This document shows positions 47,558 through 57,379 of a stretch of DNA of 64,000 nucleotides, one piece after another; position 1 is the stretch's first letter; each line of letters begins with the position of its first letter. The position numbers and the translations under genes were made by a program. Source of the stretch: Cheiracanthium punctorium (lineage: Eukaryota > Arthropoda > Arachnida > Araneae > Cheiracanthiidae). The stretch lies in NCBI GenBank assembly GCA_038373885.1, contig JAWZYV010019541.1:434001-498000 (forward strand), written 5' to 3'. The notes beneath the pieces are model-generated. The model did no database searches and was not told the DNA's origin. It saw only the letters and a list, made by a program, of their open reading frames with translations.

Positions 47558-48528
47558 TGATGAATTGGTCGAACACAGGGTTTTCTCCTGTTTACGTATT
47601 TTCTTTTTTTTTCTTCTTCTTCTTTTGCACGTGCACTTAGAATACTTGGGCACGAAGTAAACACTTTATGGAAGGAAAAAAAGGACAATCATCAACATGC
47701 AAGATGTGGATAATTTCTTGCACTAAACAAAACATCACTTCCGAACTCCGTATGTGAAGACGCATAAAAAGTGCACTCATTCTTGAATCACAGAAGAAAA
47801 TAGATAAATGACAATAATGACCATTTGTTTTATTTTCAGGATCACAATATAGGCTTCTTGGTTAAATTGCACACAATCAATATTGATTTAAGGAACAATT
47901 ACATATTTTCACATAAAATTAGAATACATTACGGACATGGACAGACGCAAAAGGCCCGAAGGGCAAGTGCTTGTCCAAACCTCCAACGCAGCTCAACTCT
48001 GGTCGCTAACTCACTACTGACTGCTCATATTGAAAGATGCACGAAGGGGGGGGGGGGTAATCACGAGGTCAAGTTTGGCCGTTAAGATATTACGTATGTA
48101 AGAAGAGAGAAAAACGGAATTCGAAAGACTTTTCTAGAACATTCGATGAGTGCATCTGCACACAGAGAAGCAATAAGAAAAACAAAACACTGCGGTCTGA
48201 GAGCAGTGCAATACTGGAAGTTAGGTTTTCATATGAATAAGTGCGAAAATGCGAAAAGTGGATGGTAAGAAAATAAATAAAACAGATTGCAGCTGCAAGT
48301 TTGATTAGCATAGCTGAAGGCTGAAAATCGAAATGATTTAAAAGTACGTTATTGCCTTACAAATGAAATGGATAAAAGGAAATTTGAAAGCTTTCAAAAA
48401 CAGTTACTGTTAAAAACTTATAATTAGTTAAATTTAGAGTAGATTATCAATTTAAATTTAGACAAAAGTAATTAACATTCGTATTAATACTTTTTCATAA
48501 AAAATATGCATGTTGTGTCAACGTGGCA
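47558..48528 (-). repeat. LTR-like direct repeat, copy 2 (candidate 5' LTR)
   Basis: About 971 bp, the counterpart of 40216-41159. On the minus strand it begins TGCCACGTTGACACAAC, and its end (TTCATCAAATA) is abutted by the Tc1 element. Copy-specific differences include a longer G run near 48046-48056 and a longer CTT run near 47609-47625. Shared open frames are not convincing as protein. Confidence 0.68.
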
Positions 48529-49310
48529 GTGCTATCACTTGCTCGAAGGATTAATAGGATATCCATGCTACGTAATTTTTGCTGTTTTATATTATTTATA
48601 TATATATATATATATACAGGGTGTCCAGTGCTAACGCTGTCCAGTGGCTATTTCCTAAACCGTTAGTCAGACGGTTCACATAGTTCCAATTGCAAAAATG
48701 CTTTAAATTGTATAAACTATTATATGAAAAACAATCGAAGCCAATAAATTAAATCCTATAAAAATTCCGAAATTTAAATTTTTATACGGTCCCCCGGTCC
48801 TATCAGTTATATTTAGAAAAAATTTTTTGATCCAATTTCATGCACAATAAAAAAAAAAATTCGTCCTTCTACGACCAAAATTCCCCGAATTACAGCTGCT
48901 TAAAATTAGAGCACTTTTCAAGCTGCGAAATAGGGGTTGTATACAAAATGAATTGCAGAAAAATTAATGCACGTGGTTTTGAGCCTTGTAATATTGATTA
49001 GTAGTTTCATTAACTATTTTATGTTTGTAGATTGCAATAAAGGAGATTAACGTTTAAGTATGTGTATCCAATAAATTAACATAAAAATATAGCCTATACT
49101 GAAAATAAAAAAATTTTAAGTTTTAAGAGTTAAGTTTTAAGAGTAAAAAATTTTAAGAGTTTTTTTAAATGAACTTGTGCTAAATAAAATAAAATAAAAA
49201 AACAAAACAAGGGAATTAAACTTTTCAATAAACATTAAAGCAGAATATCAAACATTTTAGAATACGAATATATGCAATTTTAGAAACTTAAAATAATATT
49301 ACAAATTCTA

Positions 49311-50130
49311 TTAGCGTAACATTTGCTCAAAGTAGCTACCTTCGGCTGCAATGCAAACATGAACCAGTGTCAAAAACTCTTCCTGTACTTTGCGTAGCAT
49401 ACTCGGTGTTACACATCTGCATGCTACACGTATACGATTTAGTAAGTCTCATGGACTTGTTGATTCTTTTTCATATACTTTATTTTTCAAGAAACCCCAG
49501 AGAAAGTAATTTAAGGGATTCAAGTCTGGTGATCTTGGAGGCTACTCAACAGGCCTGCAGTACCCAATTATATTATTTCCAAATGTTTCAGTTAGAACAG
49601 TACGAGACTATAGTGATTTGTGTGCTGGAGCACCATCATGATGAAACCACATTTGTGACTGATGTCGTAGTGGAACACACTCGTCTAAGAAGTCACTCAC
49701 TGAGCCCTCTAAAATCTGTGCATATCTTTTGGATGTTAAAGCGCCATAAAAAAAATGGCCCAATTAAGGTCTCTTTCCATATGCCACACCAAACATTTAT
49801 TGACCAACGCACTTTATGTCTGTTCGGACGAATGATATGCGGGTTTTGCAGATACCGATAGTGACTATATTGTGTATTTTTAACACTCAGTCTTGTAAAT
49901 TGACGGAATTGACTTGAATTGACTCATCGGTAAGCATAATGTCACTCTAACGAACAGCATATTATCATCATGCTTATTCAAAATAAAATTGCAGAAATCA
50001 AATCTACGTTCTTTGTCTCCAGGCAATAAATATTGTACCAAAATAGGGCGGTATGGATATGCATCATATGTACTTAAAATATTCCATACTTGCGATTTAG
50101 AATAACCACATACTTCGCTAATGCTTCTTA
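49311..50130 (-). pseudogene. Mariner-like transposase pseudogene
   Basis: Minus-strand remnant with frameshifts. In order it reads GYSKSQVWNIL (helix-turn-helix region), YPYRPILVQYLLPGDKERR, WSINVWCGIW, WFHHDGAPAHKSL (second Asp region) and PPRSPDLNPLNYFLWGFLKN (third acidic region, here SPDLNPLNYF), ending VHVCIAAEGSYFEQMLR before a stop at 49311-49313. These match the Tc1/mariner superfamily D,D box pattern, in the branch with HDGAPAH and SPDLxPLDFFLWG. The Asp after the last box is Asn here (LNYF for LDFF), which would inactivate it. The N-terminus is cut by the hAT insertion at 50131. Confidence 0.85.
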
Positions 50131-50499
50131 CACTAGACCAGGGATGGGCAAACTACGGCCCGCAGGCCAAATCCGGCCCGCCGGAAGGTTTTATCCGGAT
50201 GGAATTTTAATTTGCCGGTTCGACGGAAATTGAAAGAATATATATGTTACGGTAAATGTGATTAATCCAGTGATTATATATAATAACCGGTGATTATGCA
50301 TAATCACCACTAAATTTGGTAACTATGATAAATTTTTGAAATTTATCAAATTAACCGGTTTGTTTGCATAATTCCCAACTCGTAATGGTAAATGTAATAA
50401 AAGTCCCTAACTCACGAAAATTCGTTCAGTTTGCATAACTGCTTGGCTTCTATGAACACGTGACAGCCACGTTATTTCGGTAGTTGTTCTCATTTCGTT

Positions 50500-52207
50500 G
50501 CATCTAGACGTTTTTTCGCTACCCTCTCGTATTTTATAAAATATTGAATAATGTCTGGTATCCTTGAGCGTTTTAATTCCAAATTAGTTAATATTATGGA
50601 TACTAAGAGAGCAAACAGTGGTTTTTTGACGAAAGAAAGATATGATTTGTTAAAAAAAAGTGAATAATAATAAAAACAAAAGTAGTGGGGGGTAAAGCGG
50701 AAGATTATCAAAGACTAAAAAGATACGATGTAATGAAAGTAAGAAACGTTGAAATATTTATCTTTCCGTAAGTAAAGACAGTTCCAATGTTAGATTTTAC
50801 GTGTACTTTGACGGACTTTTTACCATAATTCATTGGGCGCACTTATCAATAGGTCATAGTGGTAGAAACAGGATGTTAAAAGAACTTCAAAAAAAGTACA
50901 AAACATTACTACCGAAGAAGTCATGATTTACTTAAATTTTTGTGAAATTTATCAAAAATAAAAAAACAAAGTACCTAAGAAAGGACTTGTTGTTAGACCA
51001 ATGGTCTTTCAAGAGATGAACTCAAGACGCCAGGTGGACCTAATTGACATGCAGTCGTAAACAGATAATTTAAGTTTATATTTGTCTACCAAGACCACTT
51101 GACGAAATTCGTACAGCTGCGTGCCCTAAAACGCAAACGTGTGCAGAAGAGGTTGTATATCACCTAATTGATATTTTTACTATATTTGGAGCCCCCAGTG
51201 TACTGCAAAGTGACAACGGTCGTGAGTTTAATAACAAAATTGTAGAAGAAGCTTGTACAATTTGGTCTGATCTGAAAATTGTGCACGTAAAACCTAGGCA
51301 CAGCCAGACTCAAGGTTCGGTTCAACTTGCAAACCAGGATATTGAAAATATGCTAAGTTCTTGGCTGGAAAGCAATCACACCAGTAAATGGTCATAAGGG
51401 TTGCGTTTTGTGCAACTTATGAAAAATAGAGCATTTCATGAAGGCACTAAGTGTTCTCCTTATGAAACAATGCTTGAGACGCCTGCAAAATTTGGTTTGA
51501 AACCGTTTTCTTTCCCGAATGACTCTATAGTACACCTTAGAACTGAAGAAGAGCGTCAGGCATTATTCGAGACAGTTAATAATGCTTGCGAAAACACCAA
51601 TAGCAAAATAGAAAATGTTTCTAATATGGACAACAACGATCTATCTCAAAATGACCCTCCATCTGATGTTAATTTTAATACTCAGAAAGAATGAAGCGGC
51701 GATCTCTTTAATTCAGACAGATATTTTATGCAGGCAAGAGCAAGTAAGAAAACATAGAATGAGTGCTAAAGAAGGTTTAGAATTACAAGCAAAGAAAATG
51801 TTGAAGGTTTCAAATCTTAAATTTCCTGCTGGTAAAATTGGTGACACAGTGAAACAACGAATCCCAGACGTTGACAGAGCAAGAAGTGATCCCGAAATTT
51901 ATTATAGGTCATATTAGAAGTTCAAAATGAAGAGTTTTATCAGTCAGGAACGAAACAGGGAGACTTTCACAGTTGTATACCAGAAATCAATTCACAATTT
52001 GTGAACAAAATTATTTTGCTTGACAATGTTCCAGATCTAGCAATATCACTTCGAGAATGCGTTAGAAAGACATCTCTTTCTGGAGGTCAGGGATATCAGC
52101 GATGTGTTTGTAAGGGGAAATGCGAGTCTGATAAGTGCAAACGTAAAAAATCTGCCAAACTTTATAATTATAAATGTCATAACAGTCTAATATGCTTAAA
52201 TAAGTAA
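50500..52207 (+). pseudogene. Ginger-type integrase/transposase pseudogene
   Basis: Reading across frames gives HLSIGHSGRNRMLKEL (zinc-binding H-H-like region), then RRQVDLIDMQS (first catalytic Asp), HLTKFVQLRALK, LQSDNGREFNN (second Asp) and SQTQGSVQLANQDIENML. At the third position relatives have Glu (SVERAN-type box), but this copy has Gln, so the triad is broken. The C-terminal part (52001-52207) has YQRCVCKGKCESDKCKRK and a following CH, a cysteine-rich tail typical of Ginger2/KRBA2-like proteins. At least two frameshifts and two stops (for example after VDLIDMQS and before GLRFVQL) interrupt it. The plus-strand frames at 51401-51694, 51615-51917 and 52001-52207 are its pieces. Confidence 0.86.
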
Positions 52208-52712
52208 ACTTAAAATATTTGGTAATTTGTAGTAATACCATTTAACATTCTTTGAAAAAAATGTTTTTTTTTTCTCTTGAATATGGGCTTAGTTTGTTTT
52301 TATAAGTAACTTCAGTTGGTTTGTTTATATGCAGCTGTTTTGTACAAGTTCGTGTAAATTGTATTTTTTCATTTCACAACACCTGTCAGTCCATTATTTA
52401 AATTTCGTTTGGACTAAATAAATGTAAGTGACTTTAAATAACCATTTATTGACTTTTTAACTGTAAAATATAAAATATTGTAATTCGTGGTCTCTTATGC
52501 CATAATGTCCAACGAAAAAATATCCTTCTGAGTAGTAACTACACAAAAAAAAAAACTACACTCTACTCTACTGGCCCAATAAGTCATGATATTTATCATA
52601 TTTACCATTACGAGTTGGGAATTATGCAAACAAACCGGTTAATTTGATAAATTTTCAAAAATTTATCATATTTACCGTATTTAGTGGTGATTATGCATAA
52701 TTACCGGTTATT

Positions 52713-52873
52713 CAAGGACGTACCCAGAAAAAAAATTCGGAGGGGGTCCAAACGGTGAAAAGGGCAGAATTTTTCACAAAAAGACTTCATCATTCTTATT
52801 TTGTTAACAAAAACTGAAATTTCGGGGGGGGGGGGTCCGGACCCCCTGGACCATCCCCCTGGGTACGTCCTTG
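52713..52873. mobile_element. hAT-type MITE, CAAGGACGTACCCAG ends
   Basis: A 161-bp element, innermost layer of the nest. Termini are CAAGGACGTACCCAG and CTGGGTACGTCCTTG, with flanks CGGTTATT (52705-52712) and CGGCTATT (52874-52881), 7 of 8 matching. It has a long G run and CCGGACCCCC inside. It split the right TIR of the Ginger element. The same family occurs inverted at 55855-56005. Confidence 0.93.
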
Positions 52874-52973
52874 CGGCTATTATATATAATCGCCAGTTTA
52901 TTACTTTTACCGTAACATATATATTTATATATTATAAATCCATGTTAAGAATTATGAAGATGGCTTGAAAAAA

Positions 52974-53280
52974 ATGCACTTGTTCGAACGTAGATTTCAA
53001 GATTTCAGTGCCATTCAAACAGAATTGGATATTTTTACCATGCCTTTCAACGTAAATTGTTAAGCAGTGAGGTCAGATTTGCAGCTTGAATTAATTGAAT
53101 TGCAATCTAACAATCATCTCAAGCAGTTGTTTCTAAATATGCCAAAGTTAGAGTTTTACAAATCATTATCGAAAGTAAGTTTCCCAAATTTAATATCTCA
53201 CGCCCAGAAAATCAGTGCTATGTTTGCTTCATCTTATATATGTGAACATTTGTTATATATATGTTATATATTTGTTATAT
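52974..53280 (+). pseudogene. hAT transposase C-terminal fragment (GTF2IRD2-like type)
   Basis: A plus-strand frame with one stop (TAA just before AVRSDLQLELIELQS) reads HLFERRFQDFSAIQTELDIF, then SDLQLELIELQSNNHLKQL and FPNLISHAQKISAMFASSYI. These match the C-terminal hAT dimerisation region of transposases related to GTF2IRD2/ZBED-type proteins, with the typical DLQLELIDLQ and FGSTYICE boxes. The upstream two-thirds of the gene has been lost from this internally deleted element. It confirms the superfamily assignment from the ends. Confidence 0.88.
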
Positions 53281-53470
53281 ATTTGTTATATTTATTATAT
53301 ATTTGTTATATTTAAAAATGAAATCGCAATTTCATTCATCTCATTAACATATTTAAATTTTAATACTTGTATATTGTTTTTAAAATTTTAGAAAAAATTT
53401 TCTTGGCCCGCCAAACTTTTTTTTTTCGATTTTTGGCCCGCGACCGAAAAAGTTTGCCCATCCCTGCACT

Positions 53471-53505
53471 AGACTGTGGATGAACGAGAGCATCATCCAC
53501 AGTCT
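53471..53505. repeat. Hairpin beside hAT insertion
   Basis: AGACTGTGGATGA and TCATCCACAGTCT are exact 13-bp inverted repeats around 9 bases. A further copy of GATCCACAGTCT lies at 53511-53522. It overlaps the 3' target duplication of the hAT element. Confidence 0.85.
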
Positions 53506-53816
53506 AGGATGATCCACAGTCTATCTTCCTCATGCACGTGCTTTGTTAAATCCATAATGCTTCTTGATCTTTTACGATTTAGAACGCTACCATTTATTTC
53601 TCTTAAGATGGTCCGTCAGCTTGAAGCTAGGGAAACAGTTATCCAACAGATGGCGCTGAATATCACATGTGTGATAAATTTACTTTTATGGCAAACTGGT
53701 TTCCGGCTATGTAATTTCGGCTGCTACTGCTAGTATCTTGTTTCGTTTTTGGATTTCGTCTGTTGAAATATGCGCGCGCATCCGCTAAGACCTTGAAAAA
53801 CTAGTTTTGTTTCAGC

Positions 53817-54746
53817 ATGAACAGTGCAGAAACTGATCTTCTCGTTTTGATCTCTAGGGCGAAATCTACGCAGGGGAGTTTTGAAGCATTATGGATCTAA
53901 AGAAAGGAGCGGAGTAAACAGCTGATACGAGATAGAGTCACCTCAAAGATGAGAGAACTCATGAATGAGTGAGAGATTGATGATATAGCCATGGGAGATG
54001 AAAAGTTTAAGATCTATTCTGAGATCAAATCACCATCCGGTAATCCGGTCATCTTCCCAAGCCACCTAAACAGACATCAATTACATGTTTACGCCACCTA
54101 TGTCTCTTTAAACGAAAGAGAAATAATTCCAGAAATGGATTTCTATACATTCGACAGAGGAGTGTACGCTGGAAAATACCCTGAATTTCGTTCCATAGAG
54201 AGCGAAATGTATCGCACAGGAAGGGAATATCACAGGATGCTAAATCGTATCGACCGAAGAGTCGCCGAAGAGAAGGAGAAAGAAAAATCAGCAAAGGAGG
54301 AGGCCGACAAAATTGCAAAGGAGGAGGCTGAAAAAGCTAAAAACCAGAAATCAGACGAAACCAGCCAAGCCGAGAAACCAAAGGATTGGTATGAAAGATC
54401 GGTAGCTGACGAAGCTGGCACGGCCGAGAGGATGGAGGAAGAAGATAGCACCATCGAAACCAAAGGTGAATCTATCCATTTTGATATTTCTTTCACCCCC
54501 CCTTCTACGTCCAACAACAACGAATTTCGGCAACCTGCCAAAAAAGCTAAGATCTCTAGTATGAGGAACCCGGATAAGAACGTCGACCCTATTAACTTTG
54601 AAACTAAGAACCCCTACGAAATTTTAGCAACTGAAAACATCCAGGAAAACCCCCCGGTCACTCAGGAGAGCGAACCCCTAAAAGCTGTAGTACCCTCCCA
54701 AGGCCATCATTTTGCCCAATTGCATGGACATGCACAAAATTACTGA
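53817..54746 (+). pseudogene. Jockey-type LINE ORF1, N-terminal part
   Basis: The first in-frame ATG (53817) gives MNSAETDLLVLISRAKSTQG, then two stops (53898-53900 and 53970-53972), after which the frame stays open to 54746. The open part starts at ATG 53991 (GCCATGG context) and runs 251 codons. It has a charged coiled-coil-like stretch rich in E, K and A (about codons 90-130 of the open frame), then acidic and proline-rich linkers. The upstream extension in the same frame suggests the real start is 53817 and the stops are damage. The reading frame passes by a +1 shift near 54712-54746 into the zinc-knuckle part. Confidence 0.75.
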
Positions 54747-55659
54747 ACTCATAAATGAAAGCACAGAAGCTAAATTTCACGCCCGTCTTAACAAGGATAC
54801 ACTACGGTTACACCCCCACGATGTTAACAGTAAAAATATAATTACTAAACTTCTAGACGAAAATCAAATTAACTTTTTCACAAACTCTGACTCCCCCACA
54901 CCACTTAAAATCGTAATTAAAGGTCTCCCCCCTAACACCAACCCCGAAAGTATACAGGAAGCCCTCCAGTGTAATGGATACACCATTCTTAGAATTGCTC
55001 AGCTTAAAAGTTTTAAAGACAAACATCCCCTCCCGATCTTCCAAGTACAGCTCCCCAATAATGACACCAACAAAGAAATTTTTAATCTCAAAAACCTACT
55101 TTCCTTCCAAGTAACTGTAGAAAAATTTAGACCCCCCAAGAAAGCCGTTCAGTGCTATCGCTGCAACGGCTTCTTTCACTTCGCTAAGTTCTGCCGCATG
55201 CCCCCCCGTTGCGTTTTCTGTGCCGAGCCCCACGAAATTTTTAACTGCCCCCTCAAGAAACTCGATAATAAACCCCCCCCCAAGTGTAGCAATTGCAATT
55301 CTGATCACCCGGCAAGCTATAAAGGCTGCCCCAAATTTCCAACTAACACCCCAGCTCCAACTCCCAAAACCTCCAACATCTCTTACGCGAATGTTTTAAA
55401 AAAGAATCTGCACCCCCCCCCTCCACCCCAATTTATTCTAAACACCATGCAGGAAATTCAAAAAATAACTAAACAGATTGAAAATGAATTAGGAGTTCGC
55501 TCTCTAAAGGACCTACTAATACAACTAAGTTCGCTATTAGAAAATCTTCAAAAAATAGAAGGCAAAAAAGAAAAAATGATCTATTTTCTAAGTTTTTTAA
55601 CTACCGACCAAGAAAATCAGCAAAACAACGTTAACGACAATACCGAGAACAGCGACTAA
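54712..55659 (+). CDS. Jockey-type LINE ORF1, RNA-binding zinc-knuckle part
   Basis: Open for 316 codons from about 54712. It is the nucleic-acid-binding, Gag-like protein that coats LINE RNA. An RRM-like/pre-zinc-knuckle region (about residues 64-138, LKIVIKGLPPNTNPESIQEAL) precedes three zinc knuckles: C148-C151-H156-C161 (CX2CX4HX4C), C167-C170-H174-C179 (CX2CX3HX4C) and C192-C195-H199-C206 (CX2CX3HX6C). A Pro/Thr linker and a C-terminal helix follow. All knuckle residues are intact. The first codons overlap the end of the upstream frame, so this is probably the C-terminal half of one ORF1 split by a frameshift. No ORF2 (endonuclease/RT) follows within the next 700 bp. Confidence 0.88.
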   Translation: MPNCMDMHKITELINESTEAKFHARLNKDTLRLHPHDVNSKNIITKLLDENQINFFTNSDSPTPLKIVIKGLPPNTNPESIQEALQCNGYTILRIAQLKSFKDKHPLPIFQVQLPNNDTNKEIFNLKNLLSFQVTVEKFRPPKKAVQCYRCNGFFHFAKFCRMPPRCVFCAEPHEIFNCPLKKLDNKPPPKCSNCNSDHPASYKGCPKFPTNTPAPTPKTSNISYANVLKKNLHPPPPPQFILNTMQEIQKITKQIENELGVRSLKDLLIQLSSLLENLQKIEGKKEKMIYFLSFLTTDQENQQNNVNDNTENSD

Positions 55660-55854
55660 GTTCAGGCTGTTCCTTCTCTTGAACCTCCCCCCCCCCTTCA
55701 TTTGTTTGTAAACAAACTTTCCCCTCCCCACAATTTTCTCAACACTAACGTAAACCTTTCATCTGTTATTGAATGGGAGATGTGGGATTTTAAGTTTCCC
55801 AGGGGCTCCCCATACAACACGTTCTTATCCAGCTGATACGAAAAGGCCGGGCCT

Positions 55855-56005
55855 CAAGGCCGTACCCAGGGGGTCCGGTCCCCCCCTCCCCGAAATTTAA
55901 AATGTTGTTAACAAAACAATAATGATGAAGCCTTTTGTGAAAAATTTAGCCTTTTTCACCGTTTGGTCCCCCCCCCCCCGAAATTTTTTTCTGGGTACGG
56001 TCCTG
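55855..56005. mobile_element. hAT-type MITE, CAAGGACGTACCCAG family, inverted copy
   Basis: The left end is CAAGGCCGTACCCAGGGGG and the right end, complemented, is CAGGACCGTACCCAG. It matches 52713-52873 in the opposite orientation. Flanks CCGGGCCT and CCGTGCCG match at 6 of 8 positions. It sits about 195 bp after the ORF1 stop. Confidence 0.85.
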
Positions 56006-56303
56006 CCGTGCCGGATTACTGAAAAGGCACGGAAAAGTTGATGAGCTTCCCTTCAAATTTCTAAGAACAATTAAATGGGCTCAAAAATGACTGAAAAACT
56101 GCATTTAAAATTCCAGATTTGTTTTTAAATGCGTTTTTTTTTTTTTTTTTTTTTTTTTTTTTGAGTGAATAAAATTTGCCAGAGCAAGAGAAAATATATC
56201 ATACTTCAAGCCTTTCAGACCTGATAGAATAATTTCTCTCAAATAAAAAATTTCATTAAATTTTCAAGAAAAATTGTTTTTGTGCAAAAATTATTAAATC
56301 CAT
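56006..56303. other. AT-rich DNA with long T tract
   Basis: About 30 T at 56132-56162, which could be the minus-strand poly-A of a retroposon. No body identified. Confidence 0.4.
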
Positions 56304-56824
56304 TCTGTAAGCAAGGGCGGTTCCAGAGTTGCAGTCTGGGTGGGGTAATAATATTTTATAATTTTAAATAAACTCAGTGCCTCCGGGAAGAACTGACTAC
56401 CAGGGGGCGCACAGAGGAAAGGGGACCCTTTTGACTGCACAATACACTTCATATATATGAACTAGCTGAAGCACCCATTCTTCGCAAGGAATGGATACTG
56501 TCAAAACCAACAAATACAAATGAAAATAAGTAAACAGATAGAAACAAATTTTGGTTACATATTTAATCGCCTTCAAAAACTGTTTTATTCTTCAGGCATA
56601 GTTCAACTATACTTAATTTTTTTAAATACTGTTTGGAATGTGCATCATATTCCTCGTGCATTTGTCTTCTACTTCTCCAAAATTGAAATCTATGTTAAAA
56701 TCGCCTAATCCCCGCCAGGCATATTCTAACTATACTTCACCTTTATTTACTCGAATATAGACACCAATATTCCAATCAAATAAACGGTAGGGTTAGGCAG
56801 TTTCTCGACAAAGATGGTTGTGCT

Positions 56825-57049
56825 TTGTTGTGTTGTGGGATTACCGCCAATTAGCAATACGTGGTCTCTAGGCCAAGGAGCGGGGTGCCCTCCGTGTGGG
56901 TCTTTCTAAGGGATCCTAACCTGTATTTACGCTAAGAGGAAACCACGGAAAATTCCGAACTGTTAGATCGGCGGACGCGACCTGGTTTTGAACCAGGCAC
57001 CTTCCGTCTCCCAATTCAGCGCGTTATGCGCTTGGCCACTGATGGGGCA
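56825..57049 (-). repeat. tRNA-derived SINE in Helitron
   Basis: A minus-strand copy of a SINE related to 283-526. Its head shows GCCCCATCAGTGGCCAAGCG (A-box-like) and its B-box-like CCTGGTTCAAAACCAGG lies at about 56981-56997. Flanks CTCGACAAAGA (56814-56824 and 57050-57060) are a perfect 11-bp duplication. The nearest relative in the window is 62190-62410. Confidence 0.87.
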
Positions 57050-57379
57050 CTCGACAAAGAAGATATCGCTTCGGGGACTTATTTCTTTTATACCAATTTT
57101 GGCAATAAGTCATCAAAAATAGACATTGGGGATTTTTTACATTTAATCTGGCAACCCTTGAAACATGATTCGCCCTTTCACCAGGTAGACAAAAATCTTT
57201 GTCCTAAAATTAATAGCACTGAAGATGCTAAATATTACGTGAAAAACACCTTTTTTTGTCAACTGCCCTTTACACTGGTCGATTTTTAAAAAAAAATTGA
57301 AAAAGATTTTTAGGAATTTGTGTTCGTTGCATTCCAATGCAAGTTTTTTTTTTTTTTTTTCTATCTTCACTTTCCTCCT

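Larger units (their letters stand above)
50245..52917 (+). mobile_element. Ginger-type (integrase-like) DNA transposon
   Basis: Long terminal inverted repeats begin TGTTACGGTAAATGTGATTA at 50245 and, complemented, TGTTACGGTAAAAGTAATAA at 52917. They continue inward past TGATTATGCATAATCACCA and AACCGGTTTGTTTGCATAA, over about 140 bp per end. TATA flanks both ends, consistent with a 4-bp duplication but within TA-rich DNA. It holds broken integrase frames and, in its right TIR, a MITE (52713-52873). TG...CA ends together with a retroviral-type integrase core are the Ginger signature. Confidence 0.9.
50139..53466 (+). mobile_element. hAT element inserted in the mariner-like element
   Basis: The left end is CAGGGATGGGCAAACTACGG and the right end, complemented, is CAGGGATGGGCAAACTTTTT. 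Flanks are a perfect 8-bp duplication CACTAGAC (50131-50138 and 53467-53474), the target being inside the mariner transposase. Without the Ginger insertion (50245-52917) the hAT is only about 650 bp, so it is an internally deleted copy carrying a transposase tail (52974-53280). GGCCCGC-rich subterminal sequences occur at both ends. Confidence 0.96.
48617..53620 (-). mobile_element. Mariner-like element, oldest layer of a four-level nest
   Basis: The left terminus CAGGGTGTCCAGTG at 48617 follows a TA microsatellite. The element reads on the minus strand and contains transposase remnants (49311-50130, continuing past the inserted hAT at about 53467). The right end was not found and may lie near or beyond 53620. 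The subterminal TTTTTATACGGTCCC word near the left end also occurs in the mariner-type MITE at 60344-61558, linking the two families. Confidence 0.6.

Noticed and set aside
49367..49861. 164-codon plus-strand frame as a gene
   Set aside because: It lies antisense to the mariner-like transposase remnant, whose conserved boxes are on the minus strand.
54049..54541. Minus-strand frames opposite ORF1
   Set aside because: Shadows of the plus-strand ORF1; composition follows the coding strand.
53991..55659. Host zinc-finger gene
   Set aside because: The three CCHC knuckles and preceding pre-knuckle domain match LINE ORF1 proteins, and the reading frame is broken upstream.
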